DNA of 64,000 nt. Source: Hofstenia miamia (taxonomy: Eukaryota; Xenacoelomorpha; Acoela; Hofsteniidae). Below the pieces are notes generated by a model that was given only the letters and a program-made list of their open reading frames with translations, ran no database searches and was not told where the DNA came from. Both the position numbers and the translations under genes were made by a program. Below are positions 48,601 to 59,499 of this stretch, piece after piece. The stretch is from contig CABFPE010000277.1 of assembly GCA_900660155.1 (NCBI GenBank), forward strand, positions 505,148 to 569,147. The letters run 5' to 3'. Position 1 is the first letter of the stretch, and the number at the start of each line of letters is the position of its first letter.

Positions 48601-50431
48601 CAAATCACATCGGATGTAAAAACTACACAAACAAAGAACACAGAAAACGACTAGGCACAAATTAAAAAATGTATATTATAAACAAAACACTTACTATGCC
48701 TTCATATTTGTAAGAATCACAAACACTGGTAAGCATTAACCAAAATGGTAACAGATATTCAAATCGAAATTCCAACAAAAAATCTGCCAAAAGCACTAAA
48801 CCCCACAGCAAGAGAAATTTCAAATACAATAGAGTGCTAAAAATGATGGATTATACGAAATATAATATAAAATAATACATCAAACAATTGTTACGATTGC
48901 TTTATAAATAATATAAATTAAATTTACAAAATAAATGAATATTCGAATTTCAAATGAAAAGACTACAATTTACATAGTATGCTGTGACAAATTATCTAAA
49001 AAAAGTTTTAAAAAGAATTCAGCAAATGCTTAGAAAAATCTAGAAAATCACCATTGATAATTACACAACATTAACTCTAAGGTATAACATTAACTTAGAT
49101 GGTATAACATTTTGTATAGAAGTTTTTCAGATCTTGCCATACACTATAACCATTACAACTTATTAAATGTTGACATTTGTATATACAAAGTTGCTTAAAA
49201 ATTATGCATTGTACTTTTGATTTTTTGTATTGTAAATTTGTATAGCCTATCTCAATCTTCATCATATACGTAAGATGCTCTTGATTATGAATTGAACTAT
49301 CTGAATCGAAACCATTATAGGAAAACTCATTTAAAATAAATTAATATTGAACCAATCATAGATAATTTAAAACAATTTAGAAGCAAAAACTCTTAAAAAT
49401 GCCTTTCAATTCAGGACATAATGGATTAATTATAAGATACATAACTGTTTATAATGATCAATATCAAAACAAGAACGCTGACAAAATATGCATAAATTCG
49501 AATTTAGAAAACCTTTGTTACTCTGTATGAACATTTTGCTGAATAAACTCAGTATGTCAACGTTTCTAAGAATTCTGACTTCCTTATCGCAAAATTCAGT
49601 GTCAAGAGCCTATACCTTTGTATTAGATCTCATACCAGTGAGTTCGGAAGTGAAAAACATTGATGTAATTATTTCAGCAGACCTCAAATAAAATTCCCAC
49701 ACTTCAAAATACTCAATTGCTAACCGCTTCTTTCACTTTATGAGAAAAATATATAATCTTTCCCAGTTCCACTATATGCATAATCTCTTTAAGTCAAATA
49801 CGCTAACAAAATAATTTTAAACCTGCCTACAATGGCTAGCTGGAAAATTGCTATAAAATTAAAGTATTTGAAATGTATGTTCTTGCATAACTGTCTTATG
49901 CGGAAACACATCTACCTATTACTGCATTATTTAAAATTACTTCTCTTTAATACATTCGTTAGTTTTTGTGCAGTAAAGTAAAATAAAGTACAGCAAAAAA
50001 TTATTGAGTATATGGCAACATGTGACACTGCATAATTGTTTTAAGATTATTCAAAAACATCTATATCAATTATTAAGATAGATTAAGTCGCTACAAAAAA
50101 TAATGCAGGCCATATTTTAAAGAATTGCAAAATATCTAAAATTAGTTGATGCAAATACGAGCATAGGAAAGCAGCTTTAATGACATACATAATTCAAATA
50201 TGAAAAAACCTCAAGCAATCACAATTTGATTTCAATTAAATGATATTTTCTAGGGTTTTCCTCGAACCATTATTAAGAACATTCAATTTTATGATAAGAA
50301 AGATGCTGTAAATAATTTGCATAAATTAAAGGTAATTATTGAAATAATAACCTATTATAAATGGTATCATTTTTTCTAATGGTTCTTATTCTTCTCGGTT
50401 TTGCAGAATCAGCTGTTCTTCGTTTGATCAT
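42670..50431 (-). CDS. MACO1: Macoilin (MACO1/TMEM57 homologue)
   Basis: Macoilin is a multi-pass ER/neuronal membrane protein with a C-terminal coiled coil, needed for normal neuronal excitability in worms. Ten exons are read: 50431-50352, 48836-48695, 48650-48388, 48343-48176, 48131-47592, 47325-47167, 47122-46990, 46858-46736, 46495-46327, 42860-42670, about 655 aa (human 664). The start MIKRRTADSAKPRR matches human MKRRNADCSKLRR. Membrane segments follow (LLYLKFLLLWGLVLLADFLL; FSVFFVCVVFTSDVICLFF; WLFFLASTYVWVQYVWH), then RPFAAH|SIGYPVVALGFGF. The central exon is Ser-rich and low in conservation; the coiled coil has WEDECKQLRSELQSL and FSALSDSKRQLEIAQ. The exon 4/5 intron must be 44 nt with a weak donor (CT|GTTTTA) to keep frame; a stronger donor 19 nt upstream breaks it. 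The exon at 46858-46736 is duplicated around a single N. Confidence 0.95.
42861..46326. other. Last macoilin intron (3.5 kb)
   Basis: AT-rich sequence between the penultimate and final macoilin exons, with CpGs at host-like density. It includes a short TA repeat near 43925-43942. Open frames such as 45731-46003 (plus) and 42968-43213 (minus) show no recognisable domain. Confidence 0.6.
46474..46868. repeat. 197-bp direct duplication in macoilin split by a single N
   Basis: Bases 46474-46670 and 46672-46868 are near-identical, with a handful of substitutions (for example GAAGTT versus GACGTT). Each copy contains the whole coiled-coil exon (NLKPQNDLTEKICMLEKSL) and the first bases of the next exon. 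The N at 46671 is the exact junction. Either two haplotype contigs were joined without merging the overlap, or the exon is truly tandemly duplicated. Confidence 0.9.
48837..50351. other. First macoilin intron (1.5 kb)
   Basis: Lies between the start exon (donor AATAG|GTTATT) and the first membrane-segment exon (acceptor TTTTTAG|CACTC). The 2+1 nt phase closes in frame to a Ser codon as in human (Ser at the same place). AT-rich, no other feature recognised. Confidence 0.7.
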
Positions 50432-50690
50432 AGTGTTCTAATTTACTAAACGACAGTTCGGATAACTTGTGGTTGATATTTAATCTAAGTAGAGAAATTG
50501 CTTCGAATAGAAAATACTTCGAAAATCTAATCAGTTTGAATGGTAATTACATTAAATCCCAAATATTAAAAAGCCATTGAAAGAAATAACCAAATATTTA
50601 TGAAATTGAAGAGCAAACAAATAAAACGCCAAAAAATAAAATCTGAATGAAATAAAATGCCAAAGTTAAATATAATCCCATATAATTTTA

Positions 50691-51049
50691 GGTTGGTACT
50701 TTTTATCAACATACGAAATCTTAAAATCGACATAGGGAACCTTGAAATCGACATAGCAATATGAACATACATATCAAAAGAGACATCAAAATTTAGTTTT
50801 AGCAGTTGTATTTTGAGATGTAATCTAGACTAAATTATAAAATATTATACTTGATTTCATAACAAAAAACTCAGATAAATATTTTAATGTACATATGAGA
50901 AAATTTTAAATGACCCATCTAATGTTATTAATCTTCATACCTCATTCAGGCTAAATTTTTGTTCATATTGTATTAATAATTTGCTATGTCAATCTCAAGG
51001 TTCCCTATGTAGGTTTCAAGATTTTGTATGTTGATAAAAAGTACCAACC
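50691..51049. mobile_element. MITE-like element with 69-bp terminal inverted repeats
   Basis: The left arm (50691-50759) starts GGTTGGTACTTTTTATCAAC and the right arm (50981-51049) is its near-perfect complement ending GTTGATAAAAAGTACCAACC. Mismatches fall largely at positions that are CpG in the left arm (ATCGACATAG) and TpG/CpA in the right. No transposase and no clear target duplication. It lies 260 bp upstream of the macoilin start codon. Confidence 0.8.
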
Positions 51050-52528
51050 ACCAAATTAAGGCAATCAAATTCAAATATGGCACTCCAATCAGATTGTGGT
51101 TAATAGAATTTGGTTGTGCAAAATAGTAACACTTTACATGAGTTGAAATTTCAAATTATTTCATGACCTTTGCAGTTTAATCAATTTAAAAAGAGTGTGA
51201 CATATTTTTATTATGTACAAAGAGCACTATTAAATCAAAAAATGTTAAAATTAACTTTTTTTGTAAAATATATTTATTTTTATGACTCTTGTTTTAAAAG
51301 CTCTCATTTTTCAACACATATATCACTTCCTAGAAATTTTGTAAATAATTATATTTTATCATTCTATATTGATTTTTTAAGCATTGTATGTGTTTTGTTG
51401 TATTTCTTATCATTTTCACACTATGTTTTGTGAGCTTCATGATGCACTCTTCTAACACTTCACTTTACTTCACAACTGAATAAGTTCAGAAAAATCTGAA
51501 AAGAAATCATTAAAACTCAAACTGGAACTCAATTGAAAATCCTCTAAAAAATAGCACAAAAATTATTTCATTCTAAATTTCAATTTCTTTATCAATTGTA
51601 GATAATTATTTTTTAGCTTACAAAGCTCATAATTTTTCAAAATATATGTCTTTTTACTCAAAAACGTGGAATTTGAAAAAACTTGTGACCTTGGAATTTC
51701 TTCAAGAAAATAATTGAACTCAAAATGTAAAAACTTGACTAAAAAACCATGGTAACAACTTATTTGGGGATTTATCTTTTGCCATAATAATTTTTTGGCA
51801 TTTAATTTTTTGGGAATCTTCAATGCTTTGTCTTTTAATTCTTTGACATTATATTTGGGATTTTATCTTTTGCCATAATAATTTTTTGGCATTTAATTTT
51901 TTGGGAATCTTCAATGCTTTGTCTTTTAATTCTTTGACATTATATTTCTAGATGTTTTGAGCTTTTATTTTATTGGTATTTTCCTTAATTCATAATTAAA
52001 TGTTTTTGGTGTTTCAATTTTTGGCCTTCTCTTTTCAAATTGTTTAAATATATATGGCATGATGTAATTTACATCAAATATGAAATTGTTAGAATGAAAA
52101 TTTCATTGAATGAAAACCATTGCAGGGTTTTCAACTACTTTGAAATGTAGAGATTCTAACTTGAATGAATTTGTTAATTGTTGAGAGAAGAGAAATCATT
52201 AATGCTTGAATTTAAACTCAGATAAAATGAAAGATAAACTATTTTAAATTTCAGATTCTGAATCAATTCCAAATAACTTTTCTTAGATTAAAAAATTCAG
52301 AAATAAAGTAAACTAAATATTCACCCCTTGAAGAAAAAATATATTACAAAATTTAAAAATTTCTTTCAATAAAGCTTAAATAACTGAAACAATTATTGCA
52401 CAATATTAAATGAAGTGAGCTGATCTCAATTTGAAAATTCTAAATTAAAATGGAAAAAATATTTTGCCATTAACAACAAGAATATTTTAACATAAATATT
52501 AATTTTGAATCAATGTGAAACAAAATAT
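51050..52528. other. Spacer between macoilin and Gypsy-B with an 89-bp tandem duplication
   Basis: AT-rich, CpG-poor sequence. An almost exact tandem duplication of about 89 bp (51762-51850 and 51851-51947) contains CTTTTGCCATAATAATTTTT. No gene is supported; frames such as 51563-51823 overlap this low-complexity sequence. Confidence 0.6.
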
Positions 52529-52820
52529 TGTAGAATCACAGGCTGGTAGAGTAATTTAACTAGAAAAAATAATTGACTCTGCAGAAGGTTTAAGTAGTGT
52601 TCATACAAAAGCAGCCCTGATTCCAGAGATTAGAATAGCAGAGAACTTATAGATATAACATCAGTAATTCATCCAAGTAAGTAATTACTTTAGGTAAAAT
52701 CCAAGATGACCAATTTGTATGGCATTGAAATTATCAATGTGATGTCACACTGATGTAAATACAAAAGATATAAAATAAATGCTTGATAAGATTTTGCAAA
52801 ATTCCCTGAGTGACTCTAAA
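52529..52820 (-). repeat. Gypsy-B 3' LTR with internal deletion (292 bp)
   Basis: Aligns to both ends of the 918-bp 5' LTR but lacks about 620 bp of its middle; the junction is at TTTGTATGGCATTGAAATTA near 52720. Its outer minus-strand end is TTTAGAG where the 5' LTR has TGTAGAG. Confidence 0.9.
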
Positions 52821-52837
52821 TGCCCCCCTTGCTCAAA

Positions 52838-55800
52838 TTAATTTTTGGACAATAACTGGAGGGTGGGCCCAGAGATGATGTGTTGGGTAGCTGTTATCAT
52901 CTTGATGGCCAGTTCACCTTCCCACATTTGGACCTCTGCATATTGTGACTCTCTTGTCACCTGCATCAGCACCTCTTGCTGAGTAACCACTTCATCTTTT
53001 AGCTGGAGGAACTTAATCATTGGCATCCTTACAGTGACAGGGCAATTTTGTATCAGGTTGTTTAAATGCTGGGTGAAGGTATCATAGAATTTTTTGTAAA
53101 GCTTGAGCCCCTAGAGGGTGATCATTAAAGTCATCATAGTGTTGGTGTTGGATGTATGGGCATTGTAGGCACTAATCTCCATGTCTGGGTAGAAATGCAC
53201 AAACACTTCTCTCAATGACCCCTCATGGTAGCGTGGTCAATGAATAATGAGCAAAAATCTTGTACCTGGCTGAGAGTAATCTGATCTGGATCAGACATAT
53301 TAGCTCTGATCATTGTTATAATTTCAATTTGCTTGGTGACATTGTAATACCTGGTTATATTTTCCACATTATTAATCCACATGAGGTCACATGCCACTTG
53401 GAAAAGGATCAGGACTCAAGGTCGCAAAGCTGCAATCTCTTTGTGTATCTTCTTCAGTTGTACATGCACTGGCATACTGTGGTTAAAGATGTCCTTGATT
53501 TTCAGTTTCCCATCAATGAATATGCATTCAGGGTTCCCACCATCTACTAGTTTCTCTTGCACCAATTTTACTCCTCCATTTTGCTTAACTGAATTGCTTC
53601 CTGCTTGCTATTAACAAAATTAAGCTTGTCAGGTAAATGAGCAGCCACCTTCCTTTTGGTTTTTCTGACCTTCCACTTAGGTTGGATGACAGGTGTTTTG
53701 ATGGTGGGTGGTGGTATACACAAGAGGTTAGACATTTGTACATTCTTCTTGAACTCATGGCACCCTACAGCTGTTTCCAAACTGGCAGTTCTGATCATGA
53801 CAGGGTAGTTTATCCTTGTTTCTCTCAGTGTGTCCCAGAACTTGCTCGTCAGGCCTTTTGGACATAAGCTCTCCACTTGTTTACTGGACATGCATATGTG
53901 AGCAGTGGTGCTTTCCACATCCAGGGCTACTTGTCAGCCCAGGGACTGTAGGATGACCAGCTCCTCCTTTGTAAACATCTTGGTAAGGCACCACTTCATG
54001 ACTGACAATACATCTTTATTGCAGCAATCAACTAGTATCCTCTTCTGGATCATTAGATCTTCTATGAATTCACTAGGGTCATGTTCAATCATAAGTATTT
54101 GCTTGTCTTCAGTAATAGACCACTGGGGTGTCAGTTTGGGGGAGAGCACCTGGCCACTAAATTTCTCCATGTTCACTCACTCAATATGATCATGCACTTC
54201 TGGTGAGAGTTGCACCATGGAAGAGGCTAGCAGTTCATCTTCTCTGTAGAATTGCTCTGGCATCCACATCACCTGATCAAATATGGTGATGGGAATGATC
54301 CTTCCCTCCTTGTTGACTTGTTGAATGGACTCAGTGAATGGTCCATACCTGCATTCCAGGTACCCTATCTGTTGTGATCTGAAGAAGGATTCAGTTTTAG
54401 CAGGGATGTCATGCCTCTGTATCCTTTCTAAGAATTGATGGGTTGACCTGGGTATTCATTCTATGAATTGTCTAGTGCTCATGGGGCATTATCTGAATGG
54501 AACACAGCAAGCTTTGTTTTGGCTGTAGCTCCCCACATGTACTTTTTTACTGTATCAGAGAAAATATTAATGTCCAATGGACAAATGCCTAAATGATTTC
54601 TGATCAGGATGATGGACATCTTCCCAGTTACACTGGTCGCCCCCACCAGTTGGGCATAATATTTTTGAATTTGTCCATCAGGCACTTCGTCTTTCCTGGT
54701 GAGGAGGGAGGATTACATTTGTATAGTAGCTAATTCTTTATTTTCCAAGATAGTGGACAGATTGCTATTTTGTGAGTCATTTGTTTTGCTAAGGCTGAGC
54801 ACTTTTCATGTGTCATGGGAATTTGTAATTGAGGCTCTTTGGTGAGGTAGATAGTGAGTACCCAAATGGCGCCACAAGCATAGATGTCTGGCAAGTTTTT
54901 CTCAGCAAATAATCATTCCTTAAAGATTTTTCAATCCTGTGTGCCATATAAGACTTTGATCTCTCTAAGCACTCTTTCAATGGAGGAGTGATAGTGGATG
55001 ATGGGCTTAGAATATCTATTCAGGGCCATTCAGACTTGGGGTTGATATCAGCTTTAATGTTGGACCATATTTTCTTAATTTCATTGAGGGACTGTTCCTC
55101 TGTGTGAAGGTGAAGCTGATGCACATGTCTGGGTATATAGGGATGGAGTGTGCAGATCTGTGACTTATAACATTTGTGATTGTAATATAGCATTGATAAT
55201 GAGTTTCTGGTCAACAGCTTGCCAATGTGAGGGCACTTGTTGGCACAGCAATAGATCAGTATATAATATTTTTGTGATAGATAAGTGGTTCATGACATAG
55301 GGCGAGAGGGGGAGGTAGTTGTCTTTGGAGAATATTGTGAAATTTTCCATTTGGAAGTGTAAATTTTCAATGCCCTCAGGCACATTCTCTTCATACTACT
55401 TGTTAAGTATCATCATGAGGCGGATTCCTTCTACTTTGGCTATTCTGTAAGCTATTTCAATTTGTTCCATAATAGAGTCAGTGTGGACTTCATGTATTCT
55501 CAAGAAGTATATCACTAGGAGGTTGCTGAAGTTGATATTAATGCACTCAAAGCTGTCTATTGTCCTGCTGCTGTTCAAGAACTGGCACAGATTGTAGATA
55601 TTGAAATCCTCATATAAGTATATGTGCACAGTGCTCCGCCAATAGAGGCAGCTGACTCCCTCCAACATTTTTTAGTCATAGCATATTATTGTGTTGACTT
55701 TGGGACGCCAATCTGTGTCTAGTACAAAAGGGATTATATCTATCAAGCAGTTCATTTCTCGGCCATTATAGGTTCTGCAGAGTTGAGTTTTGGTCTCTAC

Positions 55801-55870
55801 AGAGATATTGTGCATATGGTAGCAGTAGCTTTCCAGGTAGCTATGTAGAATGGATGTAAAGTTTCTTTGC
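52838..55870 (-). pseudogene. Gypsy-B extra coding region downstream of integrase (unidentified third ORF)
   Basis: About 3 kb of minus-strand sequence after integrase stays mostly open in one or another frame, with scattered stops, and ends (QHIISGPTLQLL, stop) just before the polypurine tract. Segments include QLCRTYNGREMNCLIDIIPF, several Asn-X-Ser/Thr sites (NFT, NIS, NSS, NFS), VHTDSIMEQIEIAYRIAK, SLCPKGLTSKFWDTLRE and VACDLMWINNVENITRYY. The position and sequons would fit an envelope-like gene, but I see no convincing C-terminal membrane anchor or fusion peptide and recognise no domain. The assignment is open. Confidence 0.5.
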
Positions 55871-56289
55871 CAACCTTCAACATCTTCTTTCTTCTGTCTT
55901 CAGTCTTCTGTGATCTGATAGTGGAAGTTCTGGCTGATGAGGTCAAGGGGGCTATTGAGTCACTTAATTGGGGGGTGTTTACAATTAGTAATTCACTAAA
56001 AGGTAATCAGGGTTTACAGTTTTTTGTTAGGTGTGTGGGCAGCTCTTCTCACACATGTGGGGATATGTTTCTCTCCACATAGGGGTGAGATGTCAAGGGC
56101 GTCATCATGGTGGCTTTCTCCTCTCCAAATTGTGGAGCTACATTTTGCCCACATGGGGTCAGATTCTCCTCAGCACCATCAGTGTGTCCTCTCTTTCTAT
56201 CACATGCCTTAACAAGCAGAGATATGTGTCTCCCTCCAGTAGAAGAGGCTTCTCAATGATTTCAGCTACTTTCCATCCTCCTTCTCACT

Positions 56290-58590
56290 CAATGGCAGGC
56301 AACTCTTGCTTTCTGCTGTTTGGATACATTCCTAAATGGAGTTATGGGGTTTAAGTCCCAAATGTTGGGATTGTAAGTGTGATTAGCTCTCTCCCTTCTC
56401 TGGGGGAGCTTATGTAACTCTGAGTTTTCAGCATTAACATAATCATAATTATACTTGGTGTTGAAAAATTCATCCTCAGAAAAACTAATTAGGTTTTCAT
56501 ATTTTTTCATATGTATCAACACTGCNGTGGTGGTAGGCAGTAGTCAATTCATGAATAATCTCCAGTTCTTTCATTAGGGTGCAGAGGAGGTTGCTCTTGA
56601 ACTGACAGCCACAATCAGAGACTAGTTTCTGCATGGGTCCATATTTCAACACCCACTCTTTTACAATTTTTCTGCCACTTTTTCAGCCATTGTGCTGTTT
56701 AAGGGGATCATGTGGGCGTATTTTGTGAAGTGGTCAACCATAATGAGGAGGTATTGGAAACTGTCATCATCTTGTGAGAGCTGTTCAAGGTCAATGTGTA
56801 CGAGTTTGTTAATTCTTTCTGCTGCTCAAGACTAGAGCTCAGCTCTCTGTTGGGGGAAGTGGCTGGCATTATGCAGGAGGCATTCTCACATTTATCAATG
56901 ACGTCTGTGACAGCAGCTCTTATGCCAATAGTTACATATCTGGAGTTAAAAGTTTTCTTGGTTTGGAGTATACCTAGATGCCCCCTTTAGTGAACTTGGC
57001 AGACTAGATCTCTTTGGAAGTACTCTGGAATTGCAAGGCAGTTATTGTTTTGACTCTTGACATACAGCAATCCATTTTCATTTGTCTGCCAATTGTAGCA
57101 GTTGAAGTATCAATTTACCTCCAGAGAGGTGGGAAAGTAGGGATCATTTAGCCTCTTCATGATCTCAGCTAGTATCCAGTCATGATGTTGATGGTACATT
57201 ATCTCTTCCTCTGAAATTTTTCTCTTATTAAGATGGCCAGAATAGGTTTCCCATTACAGTCCACATTGATCTCTGGTATTAAATCATACTCAGTGTGTGG
57301 GATGAAAGTAAATGGAACTTTCTCCCCAGCAGGCTTCTTAAGGTCTCTTTCATAGCTGAGCAATGCTGTTCAAATGGAGTCAACCTGGGCAGTGCTGAAT
57401 TGAAAATGAAAAGTTGTTTAAGTACTCAATCCATTAGGCCACAATGTTGGACTTATTGACACTAAATTTCTTCAACCACATGAGCACACTGTTGTTGGTG
57501 TGCACAATGAATTTGTGTCCCAGGATAAAATATTGAAATTTCTTCAAGGACTCAACTAAAGCCAGCATCTGGCATTTTGTGGCCTTGTAGTTCTTTTCTG
57601 ATGCTCACAGCTCCCTGCTGAAATATTGGACAGGGCTCTCAGGATTCCATTGATTTCTTGATGTAACACTCCTCTGATCACTACTGCACTGGCGTCACAA
57701 TCCACAATGAAGTCTCTAGTATAGTCAAGAGTGTTTAATGAGGGTATTTTCTTGAGCTCACATTTGATACCTTCCAAGGCTTCTTGCTCTCACCACGTCC
57801 ATTTGAAAAAAGGCAGACTTCTTTAATAAGTTAGAGATAGTTTTCATCTTTTCTGCCAGGTCTGGGAGGAACATACCATAGTAATTTAAAAAACCCATGA
57901 GTCATTGCACATCCCAATGACTTCATGGCATTTAAATTTTCTCTAGGAACTCTTTTGCATTATTCTTATTGAGATCTTTCCTGGTTTGAAAACCCTGCCA
58001 AGAAAGGTTACTTTCTTTTGTGCTGGGGAACACTTGTTCCCATTTACCTTCAGGCTGGCTTTTTGCATTAGATCTAGAGTATGGTTAAGCTTATCCAAGT
58101 GTTCTTCAAATGTATGGCTGGTGACTAATATATCGTCAATGTAAGTGGATATCCCTGGTTCAAGTATGTTAGCTTTATCATTCAGCACTTTCATTATGTA
58201 TTGCTGAAAAGTAGCAGGTGCATTACATAATCCAAAGCCCATGTATTTCCATTTGTAAAGGCCATAAGGGGTGATGAAGGCTGTCTTGGGAATATCAGAT
58301 GGTTGCATTGGCACCTACCAGTATGTCTTACACAGGTCTAAACAAGAGAAGAACTTGTATTTACTGGCATCATATAATAAGTCCTCAATCCTGGGTAGAG
58401 GGTATGCATCCTTAATTGTGATGTTGTTCAATTTGTGAAAATCAATGCATAGTCTATATTTTTCACCTTGCTGAATGAATACTGTTGGGGCCGCATAGGG
58501 GCTATTGCTCCCCTGAATAATCCCACTCTTGATTAAGTCACTTAGAATCTTCTCATATTCAGGTTTGAGGTTTTCAGGCACTCTGCACAC
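56290..58590 (-). pseudogene. Gypsy-B pol: reverse transcriptase, RNase H and integrase
   Basis: RT begins CRVPENLKPEYEKILSDLI, has YRLCIDFHKLNNITIKDAYP, MGFGLCNAPATFQQYI and the catalytic box TYIDDILV (the usual YxDD). RNase H starts RDFIVDCDASAVVIRGVL (57.7 kb). The integrase core shows a YLLIMVDHFTKYAHMIPL segment and KLVSDCGCQFKSNLLC followed by HELTTAYHH, where the single N at 56526 falls. A short tail (YNPNIWDLNPITPF) follows. Several in-frame stops interrupt all three domains. Confidence 0.9.
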
Positions 58591-58706
58591 TGGCAGTCAG
58601 ATCAGCTTGTTGTGTTTAACCTTGATAGCATGCTCTTTGCCAACCATGTGGCCTACACTTATCATTCCATAGTTAAAAACATCATGCTTGCTGTGAAAGA
58701 GGGAGG

Positions 58707-59445
58707 TCAAAGCTTCCTCTCTTGTTGGTCCAAATGATGATGAGAAATATTAGTAACAGGAGGCACCTGGACTGGGCTAGCCAGCTCTTCTAGATTGTGG
58801 ACCATGGTACAAAACAACAAACAGGCTGTTGGTACATTTTCAACTCTCACTGGCACTCCTACCAACTGTAGTTGTGAACTTCCAACCTTGACTGGGAAAC
58901 TTGCTCTGTTTAAGACAGTTACATGTGTCTTCCCATGAGAAACCTTGCACAAGTTGGGTGAGTATGAAACTCCCCTTATATGCTTTCCTTGTTGCCCTGC
59001 TATCATTACATCTCCATCAATGTCACTTCCAGAAGAGACTGTGATCCTCGTCCAATGTTTCACTTTGAGTAAGATAGGTTCCATCAGGTCAAAAATTATC
59101 TCCTTCTCAGGAATGGTGGTGAGCTGCGTAGCTTCCTGATTCTTAATGGCTATTGTTTTGTTCTTGTAGTCTATCATGCAAGAATTCCTCTCTATAAAGT
59201 CATTTCCCAATATAAGGTTGTAAGGGAGTTGTTGATTGGAAGTGTTGATGACCAGGAGATCCACCTTGAAAGGCTCAGCATGAATGCGGATTGCAGTGTT
59301 CCACAACTTCCCCTTGAGAGAGAGAGGGTTTCCTGAGGCATTTATCTTGACAGGTATCAGGTTTTTTCTTATGAGATTGGTAATGACTAGAATATTTTGT
59401 GTGCATTTGAGAGGAGTTGATGCTCCAGTTAATTTAAATCTTGTG
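58707..59445 (-). pseudogene. Gypsy-B aspartic protease with altered active site
   Basis: A pepsin-like retroviral protease frame reads LTGASTPLKC where D-T/S-G-A-S/T is expected, then a conserved second half with VINTSNQQLPYNLILGNDFI (ILG element). The catalytic Asp is replaced by Leu, so it should be inactive. It is followed by a long linker to RT. Confidence 0.75.
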
Positions 59446-59499
59446 AAGTGGTAAGGTCGTCATCCACTAAATCAATGAGGTTTTCCACTCAGGGCGACA

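Noticed and set aside
54479-54685. Frame with SDNAP considered as a second integrase core
   Set aside because: Flanking residues do not fit a DDE core, and Gypsy-B integrase is already placed at 56.5-57.2 kb.
55867-56354. Plus-strand frames beginning with a hydrophobic MPTFNIFFLLSSVF, resembling a secreted protein
   Set aside because: They are antisense to the Gypsy-B coding region, where the minus frame carries the supported signal.
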